Origin: CAWATZ01 sp963784995
GTDB lineage: Bacteria > Planctomycetota > Planctomycetia > Gemmatales > Gemmataceae
Reading direction: 5' to 3'
DNA length: 64,000 nt
Assembly: GCA_963784995.1 (NCBI GenBank)
Contig: CAWATZ010000016.1
Span: 1 to 64,000 of the forward strand
The number at the start of each line of letters is the position of its first letter. The stretch's first letter is position 1. The notes beneath the pieces are model-generated. The model saw nothing but the letters and a program-made list of their open reading frames with translations, was not told the DNA's origin and made no database searches. Positions 1-7,934 of this stretch are shown piece by piece. The position numbers and the translations under genes were made by a program.

Positions 1-2
1 AG

Positions 3-278
3 GACAACTCCGCGGAGGCCAGGGCCAAGATGGCGGCGGCCTGCAAGAAGTACCTCCGCAACCATCCCGGCGAGGACTTTTTCACGGTCGGCACGCTGGC
101 CGAGGAACGGAAGCTGCGGGTCAGCGATCACGATTTCGACGTCGGCCTGGTCATCGTCTTCAAGAGCAAAGCGCACCTCGACCAGTTCGACAAATCCGAG
201 CACCATCTGAATTTCGTCGAGGAGAACAAGGGCAACTGGAAAAAGGTGCGTGTCTTCGATCTGCTGGCCGAGCCGTGA
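3..278 (+). CDS. Dabb (stress-responsive A/B barrel) domain protein, 5' end outside window
   Basis: The frame is open from base 3 through the first internal ATG at 30, so the true start lies left of the window and the gene is partial. The visible ~91 residues fit the C-terminal part of a Dabb ferredoxin-like barrel: a conserved ACKKYL helix, a central strand with DFDVGLVIVF, then HLNFVEENKGNWKKV and VRVFD near the end. In planctomycetes such ~100-residue Dabb proteins are usually stand-alone cytoplasmic proteins of unknown substrate that dimerise through the barrel. The family call is good; no reaction can be given. It reads toward the minus-strand NIPSNAP remnant, which begins 43 bp after its stop, and NIPSNAP and Dabb folds are related. 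Confidence 0.75.
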   Translation, partial: DNSAEARAKMAAACKKYLRNHPGEDFFTVGTLAEERKLRVSDHDFDVGLVIVFKSKAHLDQFDKSEHHLNFVEENKGNWKKVRVFDLLAEP

Positions 279-320
279 GCGGCCAGCAGACACGAGAGAA
301 TCCAGGCGCCGAATCTCCCA

Positions 321-755
321 TCACAGTTGCGAGTAGCTCGCCGGGACCAGGATCTTGTTGGTGATCCGCGAGACGATCTCCTTGTCCGCGTACTCCGGCA
401 TGGCCCGCAACTTCAGCCATTCCGGATCTTTCACGAACCGCCCCCAGGCCTCTTTCCGCCCCGCCTCGTCGGGGAAGACCAGCATGTAGGTCAGGTTCGG
501 CATGTTGGCGCCCACGATGGTTTCCGCGAAGAACACCGGCGTCAGTCCGACCCGGCGGAAGATCGCCAGCTCCGCCTTGTTGAACATCTCGATCTTCTTC
601 TGGCCGGCCCGCTCGTTGTGGCTCTCGTAGATCCGCAGGTTGAACAGCCGCGGCTTCGAGGAGTCCGGCTTCTCCAGGCGCGGCATGCCCTGGATCGGCA
701 GCAGCGAGCTATCGATGCGCGTGTAGGAGGGATCTTTCGCTGCGGCAAGATACTC
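321..755 (-). pseudogene. Truncated NIPSNAP family copy (duplicate of the gene at 1829-2621)
   Basis: This stretch encodes the C-terminal two thirds of a NIPSNAP protein (from about GEYLAAAKDPSYTRIDSSLL to the ending VPASYSQL). It is almost identical in sequence to the corresponding part of the gene at 1829-2621. Homology stops near 755; the upstream part, including the signal peptide and first barrel domain, is missing and replaced by unrelated sequence. The reading frame is intact over the kept part but lacks one Val codon (SSLLPIQG instead of SSLLVPIQG). Without a start region it is most simply a 5'-truncated duplicate. It is useful as a reference because it shows the correct frame where the full copy is broken. 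Confidence 0.75.
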
Positions 756-1029
756 GCCCAGCGAAGTATCACCCTGAATCCGGAGTCTGCCAGCCTCTCT
801 GCCAATTCTGTGGGGTTGGCCGAGAGGCCAGAAAGAGACCATCGCTGTCGGAGGAATGCCAGAAGGCGGCATTTGGCTGCCTGCCCGCTACCTGCCAGGG
901 TATTCGAGGTCGATCCGATGGTCGCTTGGTTGCTTCATCTGGTTCCATTCCGCGTGCCAGGCTGGTTCTTTCCCTGGCCAACTGTTACACTGGCTCCAGG
1001 CCAAGTTCCCTCTCTTGGGAGGATTCGGC

Positions 1030-1302
1030 ATGCCGGAAGCTGTCAAGACCAACCATCCGCACATCGCCCGGCTTCCCGGCGTCTGCGGCGGGGAGCCAGT
1101 GATCGACGAGTTACGGGTGACCGTCCGTCACGTCGTCACCCTGCACCGGCGCGGCGAAACCATCCTGGAGATTGCCGAGGGGCTCGGCATCACCGAAGCC
1201 CAGGTCTTCCACGCCCTCAGCTACTTCTTCGACCATCAGGACGAAATCCTCGCGCTTATCGCCCAGGAAGAGCAAGCCCATGCCCGATTCCACCGGCCTT
1301 GA
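1030..1302 (+). CDS. DUF433 family putative antitoxin
   Basis: A 90-residue protein starting at an ATG with a good ribosome site (GGGAGGA, about 6 nt upstream). It has the DUF433 pattern: HPHIARLPGVCGGEPVI at the N-terminus, then a helix-turn-helix-like part (ETILEIAEGLGITEAQVFHAL) and a final helix (YFFDHQDEIL). DUF433 proteins are small DNA-binding-like proteins typically encoded just upstream of a DUF5615 PIN-like protein. That arrangement is seen here: the next gene overlaps by 23 bp on the same strand. The inferred role is the antitoxin and autoregulator of that pair. No operator is obvious upstream. The longer open frame to 856 is not needed. Confidence 0.8.
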   Translation: MPEAVKTNHPHIARLPGVCGGEPVIDELRVTVRHVVTLHRRGETILEIAEGLGITEAQVFHALSYFFDHQDEILALIAQEEQAHARFHRP

Positions 1303-1666
1303 AGCACTCTTCGTCCGCCTTTACTTTGACCGCCACGTCATCAATCGGTTGGCCGTCGATTTGCGCGGCCGCGGTTATGACGTCTTGACGACCGAGGAGG
1401 CCAAGAAAGACACCGCTGCGGACGAGGATCAACTCGCCTTCGCCACAGCAGAAAAGCGGGCCATCCTCACCTTCAACATCCGCGATTTTGCTCCCCTGCA
1501 CGAGGCATGGCAAGCAGCGGAGCGTCTTCATGCCGGCATCATCGTGTCCCAACAACTCGGCAGCCGGGAATACGGCGTCCTGCTCCAGCGAATGCTGCGC
1601 CTGCTCAACCATTTCACGGCGGAGGAATTGATCGGGAACTTCGTCCACCTGGAGCAATTCAAGTAG
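1280..1666 (+). CDS. DUF5615 PIN-like protein, putative toxin nuclease
   Basis: A 128-residue protein with the DUF5615 (Mut7-C/PIN-like) signature. An N-terminal strand carries an Asp (VRLYFDRHV), followed by RLAVDLRGRGYDVLT, then DEDQLAFA and a strand ending in an acidic turn (AILTFNIRDFAPLH). It ends with helices containing GIIVSQQL and LLQRMLRLLNHF. These acidic residues would form the metal site of a PIN-type ribonuclease. The ATG at 1280 overlaps the end of the DUF433 gene, which implies translational coupling. Pairs of this kind are annotated as type II toxin-antitoxin systems, but experimental support for toxicity is limited. The pair sits exactly between the two NIPSNAP copies. Confidence 0.78.
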   Translation: MPDSTGLEALFVRLYFDRHVINRLAVDLRGRGYDVLTTEEAKKDTAADEDQLAFATAEKRAILTFNIRDFAPLHEAWQAAERLHAGIIVSQQLGSREYGVLLQRMLRLLNHFTAEELIGNFVHLEQFK

Positions 1667-1828
1667 CCATCCTGGCGAGCCACTCCTGGCACTCGCTGGG
1701 AGTGCAATCCCGGATCAGTCGATCATCCCAGGTGAGTCGGGTCAATGACTGCGCCCTCGCCATCAACAGCGTACCGCTGGGTTCTCTGTTGTCTGCTGTC
1801 CACCGAACGCTGGAGCCGCCCCCTCCTT

Positions 1829-2621
1829 TCACAGCTGCGAGTAGCTCGCCGGAACCAGGATCTTGTTGGTGATCCGCGAGACGATCTCCTTGTCGGCGTA
1901 CTCGGGCATGGCCCGCAGCTTCAGCCATTCCGGATCTTTCACGAACCGCCCCCAGGCCTCTTTCCGCCCCGCCTCGTCGGGGAAGACCAGCATGTAGGTC
2001 AGGTTCGGCATGTTGGCGCCCACGATCGTTTCCGCGAAGAACACCGGCGTCAGTCCGACCCGGCGGAAGATCGCCAGCTCGGCCTTGTTGAACATCTCGA
2101 TCTTCTTCTGGCCGGCCCGCTCGTTGTGGCTCTCGTAGATCCGCAGGTTGAACAGCCGTGGTTTCGATGCGTCCGGCTTCTCCAGCCGCGGCATGCCCTG
2201 CGATCGGAACCAGCAGCGAGCTGTCGATGCGAGTGTAGGAGGGATCTTTCGCCGCGGCGGCAAGGTACTCGCCGGCGGCCTTGCGATGCGTCTCGTCCGC
2301 CGCCAGGCGTGCCGAGAGGGTGACGACCTGGTCCGCCGACGAGAACGGGATCAGGACGTAAGTGCGTTCCGGATCGCCGGGCTTTTTCTGGGGCTGCTGC
2401 TCGGTGAACACGCCGATGGGACCGATGCCGTATCCCTTCAACGCCGGCAGGAACGCCTTGCTCAGGTAGTCGTCGAGGATCGGCTGCTTGGCGGCCGGGA
2501 GGGTGTAGGCCCGCAGCTCATACACTTCCTGGGGCTTGCGCTCTTCGGCGGCTTTGGCCTCGGTGATCATTGCAGTCCCCAGGGTGGCGAGAGAGGCGCG
2601 GAGAAAGAATCTGCGTTTCAT
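1829..2621 (-). CDS. NIPSNAP family protein with signal peptide, frameshifted near 2201
   Basis: The N-terminal part (from the ATG at 2621) starts with a twin-arginine-like signal (MKRRFFLRASLATLGTAM), suggesting export. It continues with a NIPSNAP barrel (VYELRAYTLPAAKQPILDDYL). Near base 2201 one extra C moves the frame. The rest (GMPRLEKPD to VPASYSQL) continues in the next frame to a stop at 1829. The partial copy at 321-755 has the uninterrupted sequence there, so a single-base insertion is the cause. The start ATG overlaps the stop of the upstream toroid-DUF362 gene (ATGA), so the two are probably one operon. NIPSNAP proteins are dimeric alpha/beta barrels of mostly unknown function, often secreted in planctomycetes. 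Confidence 0.75.
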
Positions 2622-4612
2622 GAGTAAGTCCGGAAGGCGAGGGTTTCGGGGCGACCATGCGAACACGTCCCCCCGAGCTTACTCGCGCTGAAACTCCGGA
2701 TACAACGAGATTCTCTCAGCGCCGGCATCCGCACCTTGTCGAAGTGTGCCACCGTGGCGAACGGTTTGGCCCGGCCGGCGATCGTTTCGCCCAGCTGCTG
2801 GATCTGCGGCTCCTGGAGCAGGCCCAGTTTCTTCTGGGTGCCCAGCACCAGGTAGCCGACCTTGAACGGATCGAGCTTCATCAGCCGGCAGCAGGTGGCG
2901 TCCACGGCCACCAGGTCGGTGCCCATCACCAGCACGCCCATCGGCTTCGGCGGGCCGTTCAGCGGGCCGTCCCCCTCCATGCCGATGATGCCGTCCACGA
3001 TCGCCAGGTCGGGCGGCCGGGTCAGGGCGATGTCCACGATGCTGTTGTCGATGCCGCGCCAGTGCAGCTCGTTCTTGGGCCAGCCATAGCAGATGCCCGG
3101 CAGCGTGCCGAACAGGTTCTTCAGCGACAGCGTCGCCACCGCCCAGTGGTGCGTCTTCAGCTTCGGCAGCGAGATCACCACGTCAGCGGTCGCGATTGTC
3201 CGTGATAGGTAGAGATGTTCCAGCTTGGTGAGCCGGCCGAGGTTCATGCGCTTGACCGGCTCGTCGTGGTTGAGGTCGATGAAGGGCACCTTGTAGTGGT
3301 GCAGCACGTCACCCAGGCCGCTGGCCGAGACCAGGTACTCGACGTTGCGCCAGTGGCCGGGGCCCTCGGCCACCAGCACCTCGGCGGCCTCCTCGCGCCG
3401 GCACAGCTCGATCACCGCGGCCACGACGTTGGGGTGCGTGTTGATCACCTTGTCGCGGTGATACTCGACCAGGTTGGGCTTGAGGACCACGCGCTTGCCC
3501 TTGAGCGGCACCCGCTGGCGGAAGTTCTCGTACTGCCGGCGGATCACGTCCGCCAGGTCGCCGTTGTAGTCGCCGGCCGGGGCGACGTGGACGGCCGTCT
3601 GCGGCTCCGGCTGCTGCAGCATGTTGAGGACGTCGATCTTCTTGCCGTCGAACCAGCTTTTGAAGCGCTGTCCCAGGCCGGGCCTGCGCGGCTTCAGGTC
3701 GCTCGGCGTGAGCGGCCTGGAGTCGGAGGATGCGGTCGGCAGCCGGAAGGGGGTCCAGTGGGCGGCGAGAGCCAGGGCGGTCAGGGCCAGCCGCTGCGGT
3801 GCCGGCCGGAGCCAGGGGACCGTGGCACGGACCTCGTGGGCTTTGCGGATGTGCTGCTCCAGCTCCGGCAGCGCGTCACGGACGCCGTCGTGATCCTGGT
3901 ACGGGTCGAGCGCCAGACGAGCCCAGCAGAGATGCTCCAGGTCGTCGCCATTGACGCCGCGGGTTCGCAGATAGCGCACGGCGGCGGTGATGCGGGGATG
4001 GCCCGGATGGTCCTGCAAAGCCAGGAGCATCAGCGCGGAAGGGCCGGGGATCGGCTCCAGGGCGATGCCCAGGATACGGCGATTGCCGTAGTTGATGCCG
4101 CCTTCTTCCAGGGCCCGGTCCAGCAGCAGGCGCGTTCCTTCCTCGACGCGCGGCTGTTTCTCCTGGCCGGCCCGGCGCAGGGCCAGGACGGCCCACGAGG
4201 TCGGCTCGACCCAGGAGAAGTTCTGCTCCGCCCACGGCCAGCCGATCAGCCGCGAATCGATGTCGTTGATGTCGGAGTCATCCTGGCTGACGTCGCGGCC
4301 CTTCAGCCCGAGCAGGGCCGACGCGGTGCGGTTGGTTTCCTCCGCCGGCTCTCCCAGGCTGGCCTGGACGAACAGCACCAGGGCCGTCGGCCAGACCGCC
4401 TCGGGTCGGCCGTGTCCCAGGCGGTACAGACCATCGGGACCACTGCAGCTTTTCAGGAAGGACAGGCCCGAACTGATCGCCGAGGCAAAGCGGTCGCGCT
4501 CGCCGGCCAGAGCGAGCAGAGCCAGGCAGGTCGGCTCCAGGTGGGCCGACTGGCCCGGTGCGTAACCCCAGCCGCCCTCGGTGCAGGCCAGGCCCGCCAG
4601 TTCGTCCAGCAC
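2618..4612 (-). CDS. Fusion: terpene-cyclase-like alpha/alpha toroid + DUF362 domain
   Basis: This 664-residue protein has two parts. Residues ~1-310 contain repeated helical units of the prenyltransferase/squalene-oxidase type (GGWGYAPGQSAHLEPTCLAL, then WVEPTSWAVLALRRAG, GGINYGNR). Residues ~340-640 match DUF362: VVLKPNLVEY, HPNVVAAVIELCRR, VLVAEGPGH, DVVISLPKLKTHHWAVATLSL KNLFG (read without the space), and VDGIIGMEGDGP. DUF362 proteins are often linked to Fe-S or redox functions, but no ferredoxin cysteine cluster is visible here. The start is a GTG at 4612, the first start codon in the frame after a stop at 4624, with no clear ribosome site; a truncated start is possible. No signal peptide is seen. 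Substrate unknown. Confidence 0.7.
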   Translation of the reverse strand: MLDELAGLACTEGGWGYAPGQSAHLEPTCLALLALAGERDRFASAISSGLSFLKSCSGPDGLYRLGHGRPEAVWPTALVLFVQASLGEPAEETNRTASALLGLKGRDVSQDDSDINDIDSRLIGWPWAEQNFSWVEPTSWAVLALRRAGQEKQPRVEEGTRLLLDRALEEGGINYGNRRILGIALEPIPGPSALMLLALQDHPGHPRITAAVRYLRTRGVNGDDLEHLCWARLALDPYQDHDGVRDALPELEQHIRKAHEVRATVPWLRPAPQRLALTALALAAHWTPFRLPTASSDSRPLTPSDLKPRRPGLGQRFKSWFDGKKIDVLNMLQQPEPQTAVHVAPAGDYNGDLADVIRRQYENFRQRVPLKGKRVVLKPNLVEYHRDKVINTHPNVVAAVIELCRREEAAEVLVAEGPGHWRNVEYLVSASGLGDVLHHYKVPFIDLNHDEPVKRMNLGRLTKLEHLYLSRTIATADVVISLPKLKTHHWAVATLSLKNLFGTLPGICYGWPKNELHWRGIDNSIVDIALTRPPDLAIVDGIIGMEGDGPLNGPPKPMGVLVMGTDLVAVDATCCRLMKLDPFKVGYLVLGTQKKLGLLQEPQIQQLGETIAGRAKPFATVAHFDKVRMPALRESRCIRSFSASKLGGTCSHGRPETLAFRTYS

Positions 4613-4767
4613 CGTCCGCCGTCAGTCCCCATCGGCCCATTCCCCCCGATTGTGTCATCTCGCGCAGGATTCTGTTCCCAGCATAACATACGATTTCGGG
4701 GAACGGGGAGGATTTGCCGCGGAACGCCGAATCGAGGGAAGAGTGGGATTGCGCCGTCTGGGCGGCG

Positions 4768-5205
4768 TCACCTGTCCAGTTCGGCGACAAGTTCCTTGGG
4801 CGAGAGCGTCAGCGAAAGATCGAACCAGCGCGACAGGATCTCCAGGTCAGTTTGCTTCGCCACGCGCGCCAGGGTCCGCTCCAAGACGTCACCCGAGAGC
4901 TTGGTCCGCAACACCTTGCTCAGGGCTTCGCGCCGCTCTCCCAGGTGCGTCTGGGTTCGGATTTCGTGGAGATAATTCGTAATCGTCTCCAGAAATAGTT
5001 CGGCGATCATGTCTGCGGGCGACAGGGTCAGCGCCCGCTTGAACCAATATTCCAGGATCGCCTCGTCGTCCTGCTTTTCGACCTTGGCAAGGGCCCGCGC
5101 CAGGGGGTCACCCGAAAGTTTCGTCCGCAGCAGGCGCGTCAGGTTCTCACGCTGCGCATCCAGGCGGGGCTGGATGAATTCGCGCCACGAAAGCAGTTTG
5201 TTCAT
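4768..5205 (-). CDS. Small protein of two tandem DUF4351-like modules; remnant of a Rpn-like paralog
   Basis: The protein contains two copies of a ~60-residue helical module: LTRLLRTKLSGDPLARALAK followed by FKRALTLSPADMIAEL, and LSKVLRTKLSGDVLERTLAR followed by FDLSLTLSPKELVAELD. The same module forms the C-terminus of the next upstream gene (5321-6232). The chosen ATG at 5205 has a GGAG about 8 nt upstream; the same sequence is internal coding sequence (LLETITMN) in the larger gene. The gene therefore looks like the surviving tail of a tandem duplicate whose N-terminal nuclease-like half is lost. It may still be translated, because the frame is clean. Function unknown. Confidence 0.6.
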   Translation of the reverse strand: MNKLLSWREFIQPRLDAQRENLTRLLRTKLSGDPLARALAKVEKQDDEAILEYWFKRALTLSPADMIAELFLETITNYLHEIRTQTHLGERREALSKVLRTKLSGDVLERTLARVAKQTDLEILSRWFDLSLTLSPKELVAELDR

Positions 5206-5320
5206 GGTAATGGTCTCCAACAACTACTTCTGGTCGGGGCGTGCGCAGGTCAGCTCCGAGACGATCCACGCCGGCAGGCCGCGAGAGTTGGCCACGGGAA
5301 GCGCTTTTCGCCGGGTACGG
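5206..5320 (-). pseudogene. Relict coding sequence between tandem Rpn-like copies
   Basis: Read in the frame of the downstream small gene, this spacer gives WIVSELTCARPDQK, a stop codon, then LLETITMN. It aligns with LIFSDLTDSRPVWKPLLETITMN inside the gene at 5321-6232. It is therefore decayed coding sequence of a duplicated paralog and not a true intergenic region. Confidence 0.65.
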
Positions 5321-6232
5321 TCACTTGTCCAGCTCGGCGACAAGAGCTTCGGGAGACAGCGTCAGCGCCAGGTCGTACCACCGCGATAGGGTCGCCAGAT
5401 CCCCCTGCTTTTCGACCAAGACGACAGCTTTCGCCAGAGGGTCACCCGAAAGTTTTGTCCGCAGCAGGCGTGTCAGGGCTTCACGTCGCTCTTCCAGGCG
5501 TCCCTGTTGGCGAGCCTCGGTTCGGATTTCGCGGAGATAAGTCGATTCGTTCATGGTTATCGTCTCCAGCAACGGCTTCCAGACCGGACGAGAATCGGTC
5601 AAATCTGAAAAGATCAAGGCCAGGTCGGCCGCCAGGCGGCGTTCGCTGTCGCTCAAAGGAGCGCTCAGACGGACCCAGCGTTTCACCGTGTCATCCTTCT
5701 GGCCACCCTGCAACAGCGGCGTCCAGGCCAACAGAGTCGGCGACAATCGATCATGTTCCACCGCGTCCAGAAAGGCAACAGCATCTTGCTCAGCCAGCTC
5801 CAGGATGCGCGGCCGCAGCGTATTGGCCATGTCGGGTTCTTCAGGCAAGTCGGCCTGGACCTCGCGTTCGGCGCAATGCCCCGTCAGAAAGAGCATCGCT
5901 GCCAGGAAGGGGTATTTGTCCTGGCGGTGCGGCCCGTGCCGCAGCTCGCGGCGAAAGCGCCACAGGTATTCGCCGGTGCGGTCCAGGGCCTCGCTGTCGG
6001 CCTGGGTGAACAGCTCGATCACCACGGCGCGTGGATGCGACTGCCCTTCTCGGTGGACCAGTTCAGCGATGGTGTCGCAGCGGCGGTCGGGCTCGCCGGG
6101 CCGCGGCGCACTTTGCGCATCCAGCCAGCGCCCCCAGCGCATGACTCTTGCCGCCTGGGGAAAGAGCCAATCGAGGTGTGCCTGGGGGTAGCTCTTGACC
6201 TGGTAGCGGCTGCCCTGGTCAAAGTCATTCAT
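5321..6232 (-). CDS. Rpn/YhgA-like PD-(D/E)XK family protein with DUF4351-like tail
   Basis: A 303-residue protein starting at the ATG at 6232, preceded by GGAGG. The N-terminal ~110 residues resemble the Rpn/transposase-like nuclease fold common in planctomycetes and cyanobacteria. They contain YPQAHLDWLFPQAARV, RRCDTIAELVHREGQSHPRAVVIELFTQAD (read as two pieces around RAVVIELFTQ) and a strand followed by RTGEYLWRFRREL. The last ~60 residues are a helical DUF4351-like module (LTRLLRTKLSGDPLAKAVV, LSRWYDLALTLSPEALVAEL). Rpn proteins are recombination-promoting nucleases in E. coli; here only the general family can be proposed. The canonical acidic catalytic triad cannot be assigned with certainty. 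A decayed tandem copy follows downstream. Confidence 0.6.
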   Translation of the reverse strand: MNDFDQGSRYQVKSYPQAHLDWLFPQAARVMRWGRWLDAQSAPRPGEPDRRCDTIAELVHREGQSHPRAVVIELFTQADSEALDRTGEYLWRFRRELRHGPHRQDKYPFLAAMLFLTGHCAEREVQADLPEEPDMANTLRPRILELAEQDAVAFLDAVEHDRLSPTLLAWTPLLQGGQKDDTVKRWVRLSAPLSDSERRLAADLALIFSDLTDSRPVWKPLLETITMNESTYLREIRTEARQQGRLEERREALTRLLRTKLSGDPLAKAVVLVEKQGDLATLSRWYDLALTLSPEALVAELDK

Positions 6233-6246
6233 CACGTCCTCCAGGG

Positions 6247-6312
6247 CACACAAGCCCGAAGCGCCAGCGCCGGGACAAGGCCGGTCCCGGCACTGGCGCT
6301 TTGGGCTTGTGT
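6247..6312. repeat. Palindrome between Rpn-like gene and mcsB
   Basis: Arms of 29 bp (6247-6275 and 6284-6312) match at 27 positions and flank an 8-nt loop. The right arm ends 5 bp from the mcsB stop codon, so it could act as a terminator or 3'-end stabiliser for the mcs operon transcript. No poly-T tract follows. Confidence 0.75.
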
Positions 6313-6316
6313 CAGT

Positions 6317-7378
6317 TCAGGTGCGCCCCGACTCGCGGAGCCGGTTACGCAAGTACCGTGCCCGGGCGGCGTTGCGTTCCTCGCCGTCGAGCGTGGTCCC
6401 CTGGAGTTTCTGCAAGTGAGCCGGCTGGGTGTGCAGGAACAGCTCGTTGACGGTCGGTATGGTGATGTTGTCGAGCAGCTGCAGGTTGATGCCCAGGCGG
6501 ACGTAGGAGAGCAGCTCCATCGTCTCTTCCGAGGTCATCATCGTGGCCGAGCAGAGCATGCCGAAGGCCCGCGACACCTTGTCTTGCAGGCTCTGGCGGT
6601 TCTCCACCAGCCAGCTGCGGCGGGCTTGCCGCTCGTACTCGATGATCTTGGGAATGACGCCCTGAATCTCGGCCAGGATGGTCGTCTCGCTCTTGCCCAG
6701 CGTCACCTGGTTGGAGATCTGGTAGAAATGCCCCGAAGCCCGGCTGCCCTCGCCGTACAGGCCGCGGACGGCCAGGTTGATCTTCTGCAGGGCCCGGAAG
6801 ACCTTCTCGATCTGCTTGGTGAACTCCAGGGCCGGCAGGTGCAGCATCACGCTGGCCCGCATGCCGGTGCCGACGTTGGTCGGACATGCGGTCAGGTAGC
6901 CGAACTCCTCGCTGAAGGCGTAGGCTACCCGCTGCTCCAGCATGTCGTCGATTTGATCGATCTGCTGCCAGGTCTCGTCCAGGGCCAGGCCGCTGTGCAT
7001 CACCTGGAGACGCAGATGGTCCTCCTCGTTGATCATGAGGCTGACCGTTTCCAGCGGCACCAGGGCAACGCCGCGCGGGCCCTCGGCGGTGGCCAGTTCC
7101 CGGCTGATCAGCTGCCGTTCCACCAGGAATTGCCGATCCAGCGTGGACAGGGTCGGCAGGCTGAGGTAGTTCAGCTTCGGGTCGATCTCGAGCCGGGCCA
7201 CGCGCTCGCGCAGCATCGCCTCAATCTCGGCCTTCTGGAAATTGCTGGCCCGATTGGTAAAGGGAAAAGCGGCCAGGTTGCGGGCCAGGCGAATTCGGCT
7301 GGAGATGACAATGTCGGACTCCGGGCCGCTGCCTCGCAACCATTCGCCACTGGTATGAGTCAGGTCATCCAGATTCAT
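6317..7378 (-). CDS. mcsB: Protein arginine kinase McsB
   Basis: This 353-residue protein is full length for McsB, the ATP:guanido-phosphotransferase-fold kinase that phosphorylates arginine residues in proteins. Visible hallmarks are SSRIRLARNL at residues 26-35, the NEEDHLR motif at 117-123, and the CPTNVGTGMRAS signature around the active-site Cys at 165-176. In Firmicutes, arginine-phosphorylated proteins are delivered to ClpC-ClpP. Here the operon order is McsA-like, McsA-like, McsB. The mcsB start overlaps the end of the preceding mcsA gene by 14 bp, consistent with translational coupling. A clpS gene lies 25 kb away in this window. The kinase itself is intact, in contrast to the frameshifted mcsA next to it. 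Confidence 0.95.
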   Translation of the reverse strand: MNLDDLTHTSGEWLRGSGPESDIVISSRIRLARNLAAFPFTNRASNFQKAEIEAMLRERVARLEIDPKLNYLSLPTLSTLDRQFLVERQLISRELATAEGPRGVALVPLETVSLMINEEDHLRLQVMHSGLALDETWQQIDQIDDMLEQRVAYAFSEEFGYLTACPTNVGTGMRASVMLHLPALEFTKQIEKVFRALQKINLAVRGLYGEGSRASGHFYQISNQVTLGKSETTILAEIQGVIPKIIEYERQARRSWLVENRQSLQDKVSRAFGMLCSATMMTSEETMELLSYVRLGINLQLLDNITIPTVNELFLHTQPAHLQKLQGTTLDGEERNAARARYLRNRLRESGRT

Positions 7379-7860
7379 CCGTGGCTTCCTTCCGTCGCAG
7401 CAGGTCTCGTAAACGGGCCGCCTCTTCGTAGGCCTCGGCCTCGATGGCGGCTTGTAAGCGCCGACGCAGCTCTACCAGCTCGGCCGGTCGTTCCGGAGAC
7501 ACAAGGTTCCGGGGCGACTTGCCCACGTGCCGGCTGGAGCGATGAATGCGCGACAAGCAGCGGCTCCAGGCCCTCCCGGAAGACCGCGTAGTCGTGCGGG
7601 CAGCCCAGCCGGCCCTGGGCTCGAAACTCCATGTACTTGATGCCGCAGGCTGGACAGGTCAACCGCGACAGGGCGTCGGTCTGCTGACCCAGGTGCTGGC
7701 CAATCAGCGTCTGCAAGATGGCCGGCAGGTTCAGGTCCTGCTGCTTGAGGAATTGCTGGTTCTCGGCACAGCTGGCACACAGGTGCAGCTCTTTCTTCTG
7801 GTTGTTGACAATGTCGGTCAGATGCACGGTTGCCGGGTTGGAACAGAGCTGGCACTTCAT
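7365..7860 (-). CDS. mcsA: McsA-like zinc-finger/UVR-motif protein, frameshifted near 7555
   Basis: The N-terminal half has two Cys pairs of an McsA zinc domain (MKCQLCSNPATVHL and LHLCASCAE), then a second zinc-binding part (LTCPACGIKYMEF and GRLGCPHDY). After GLEPLL one extra base moves the frame. The remaining part (SRIHRSSRHVGKSP, then a UvrB/UvrC-type UVR helix pair ending AYEEAARLRDLLRRKE) continues to a stop at 7365. Joined, it is ~164 residues, the usual McsA size. McsA activates McsB and bridges it to the Clp ATPase. The paralog immediately upstream is intact and shows the same domain order, so the break is probably an assembly error. Confidence 0.85.
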
Positions 7861-7934
7861 GCCGTGTTCCCTGGAGTTCCGGTGTTGCGAGCAAGGACCA
7901 CCCTTGCCGGGCCAAAGCGACCGCATTTGCCGCT

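Noticed and set aside
3215..4975. 586-codon plus-strand frame
   Set aside because: Opposite the toroid-DUF362 gene, which shows clear domain motifs; the plus-strand translation shows none.
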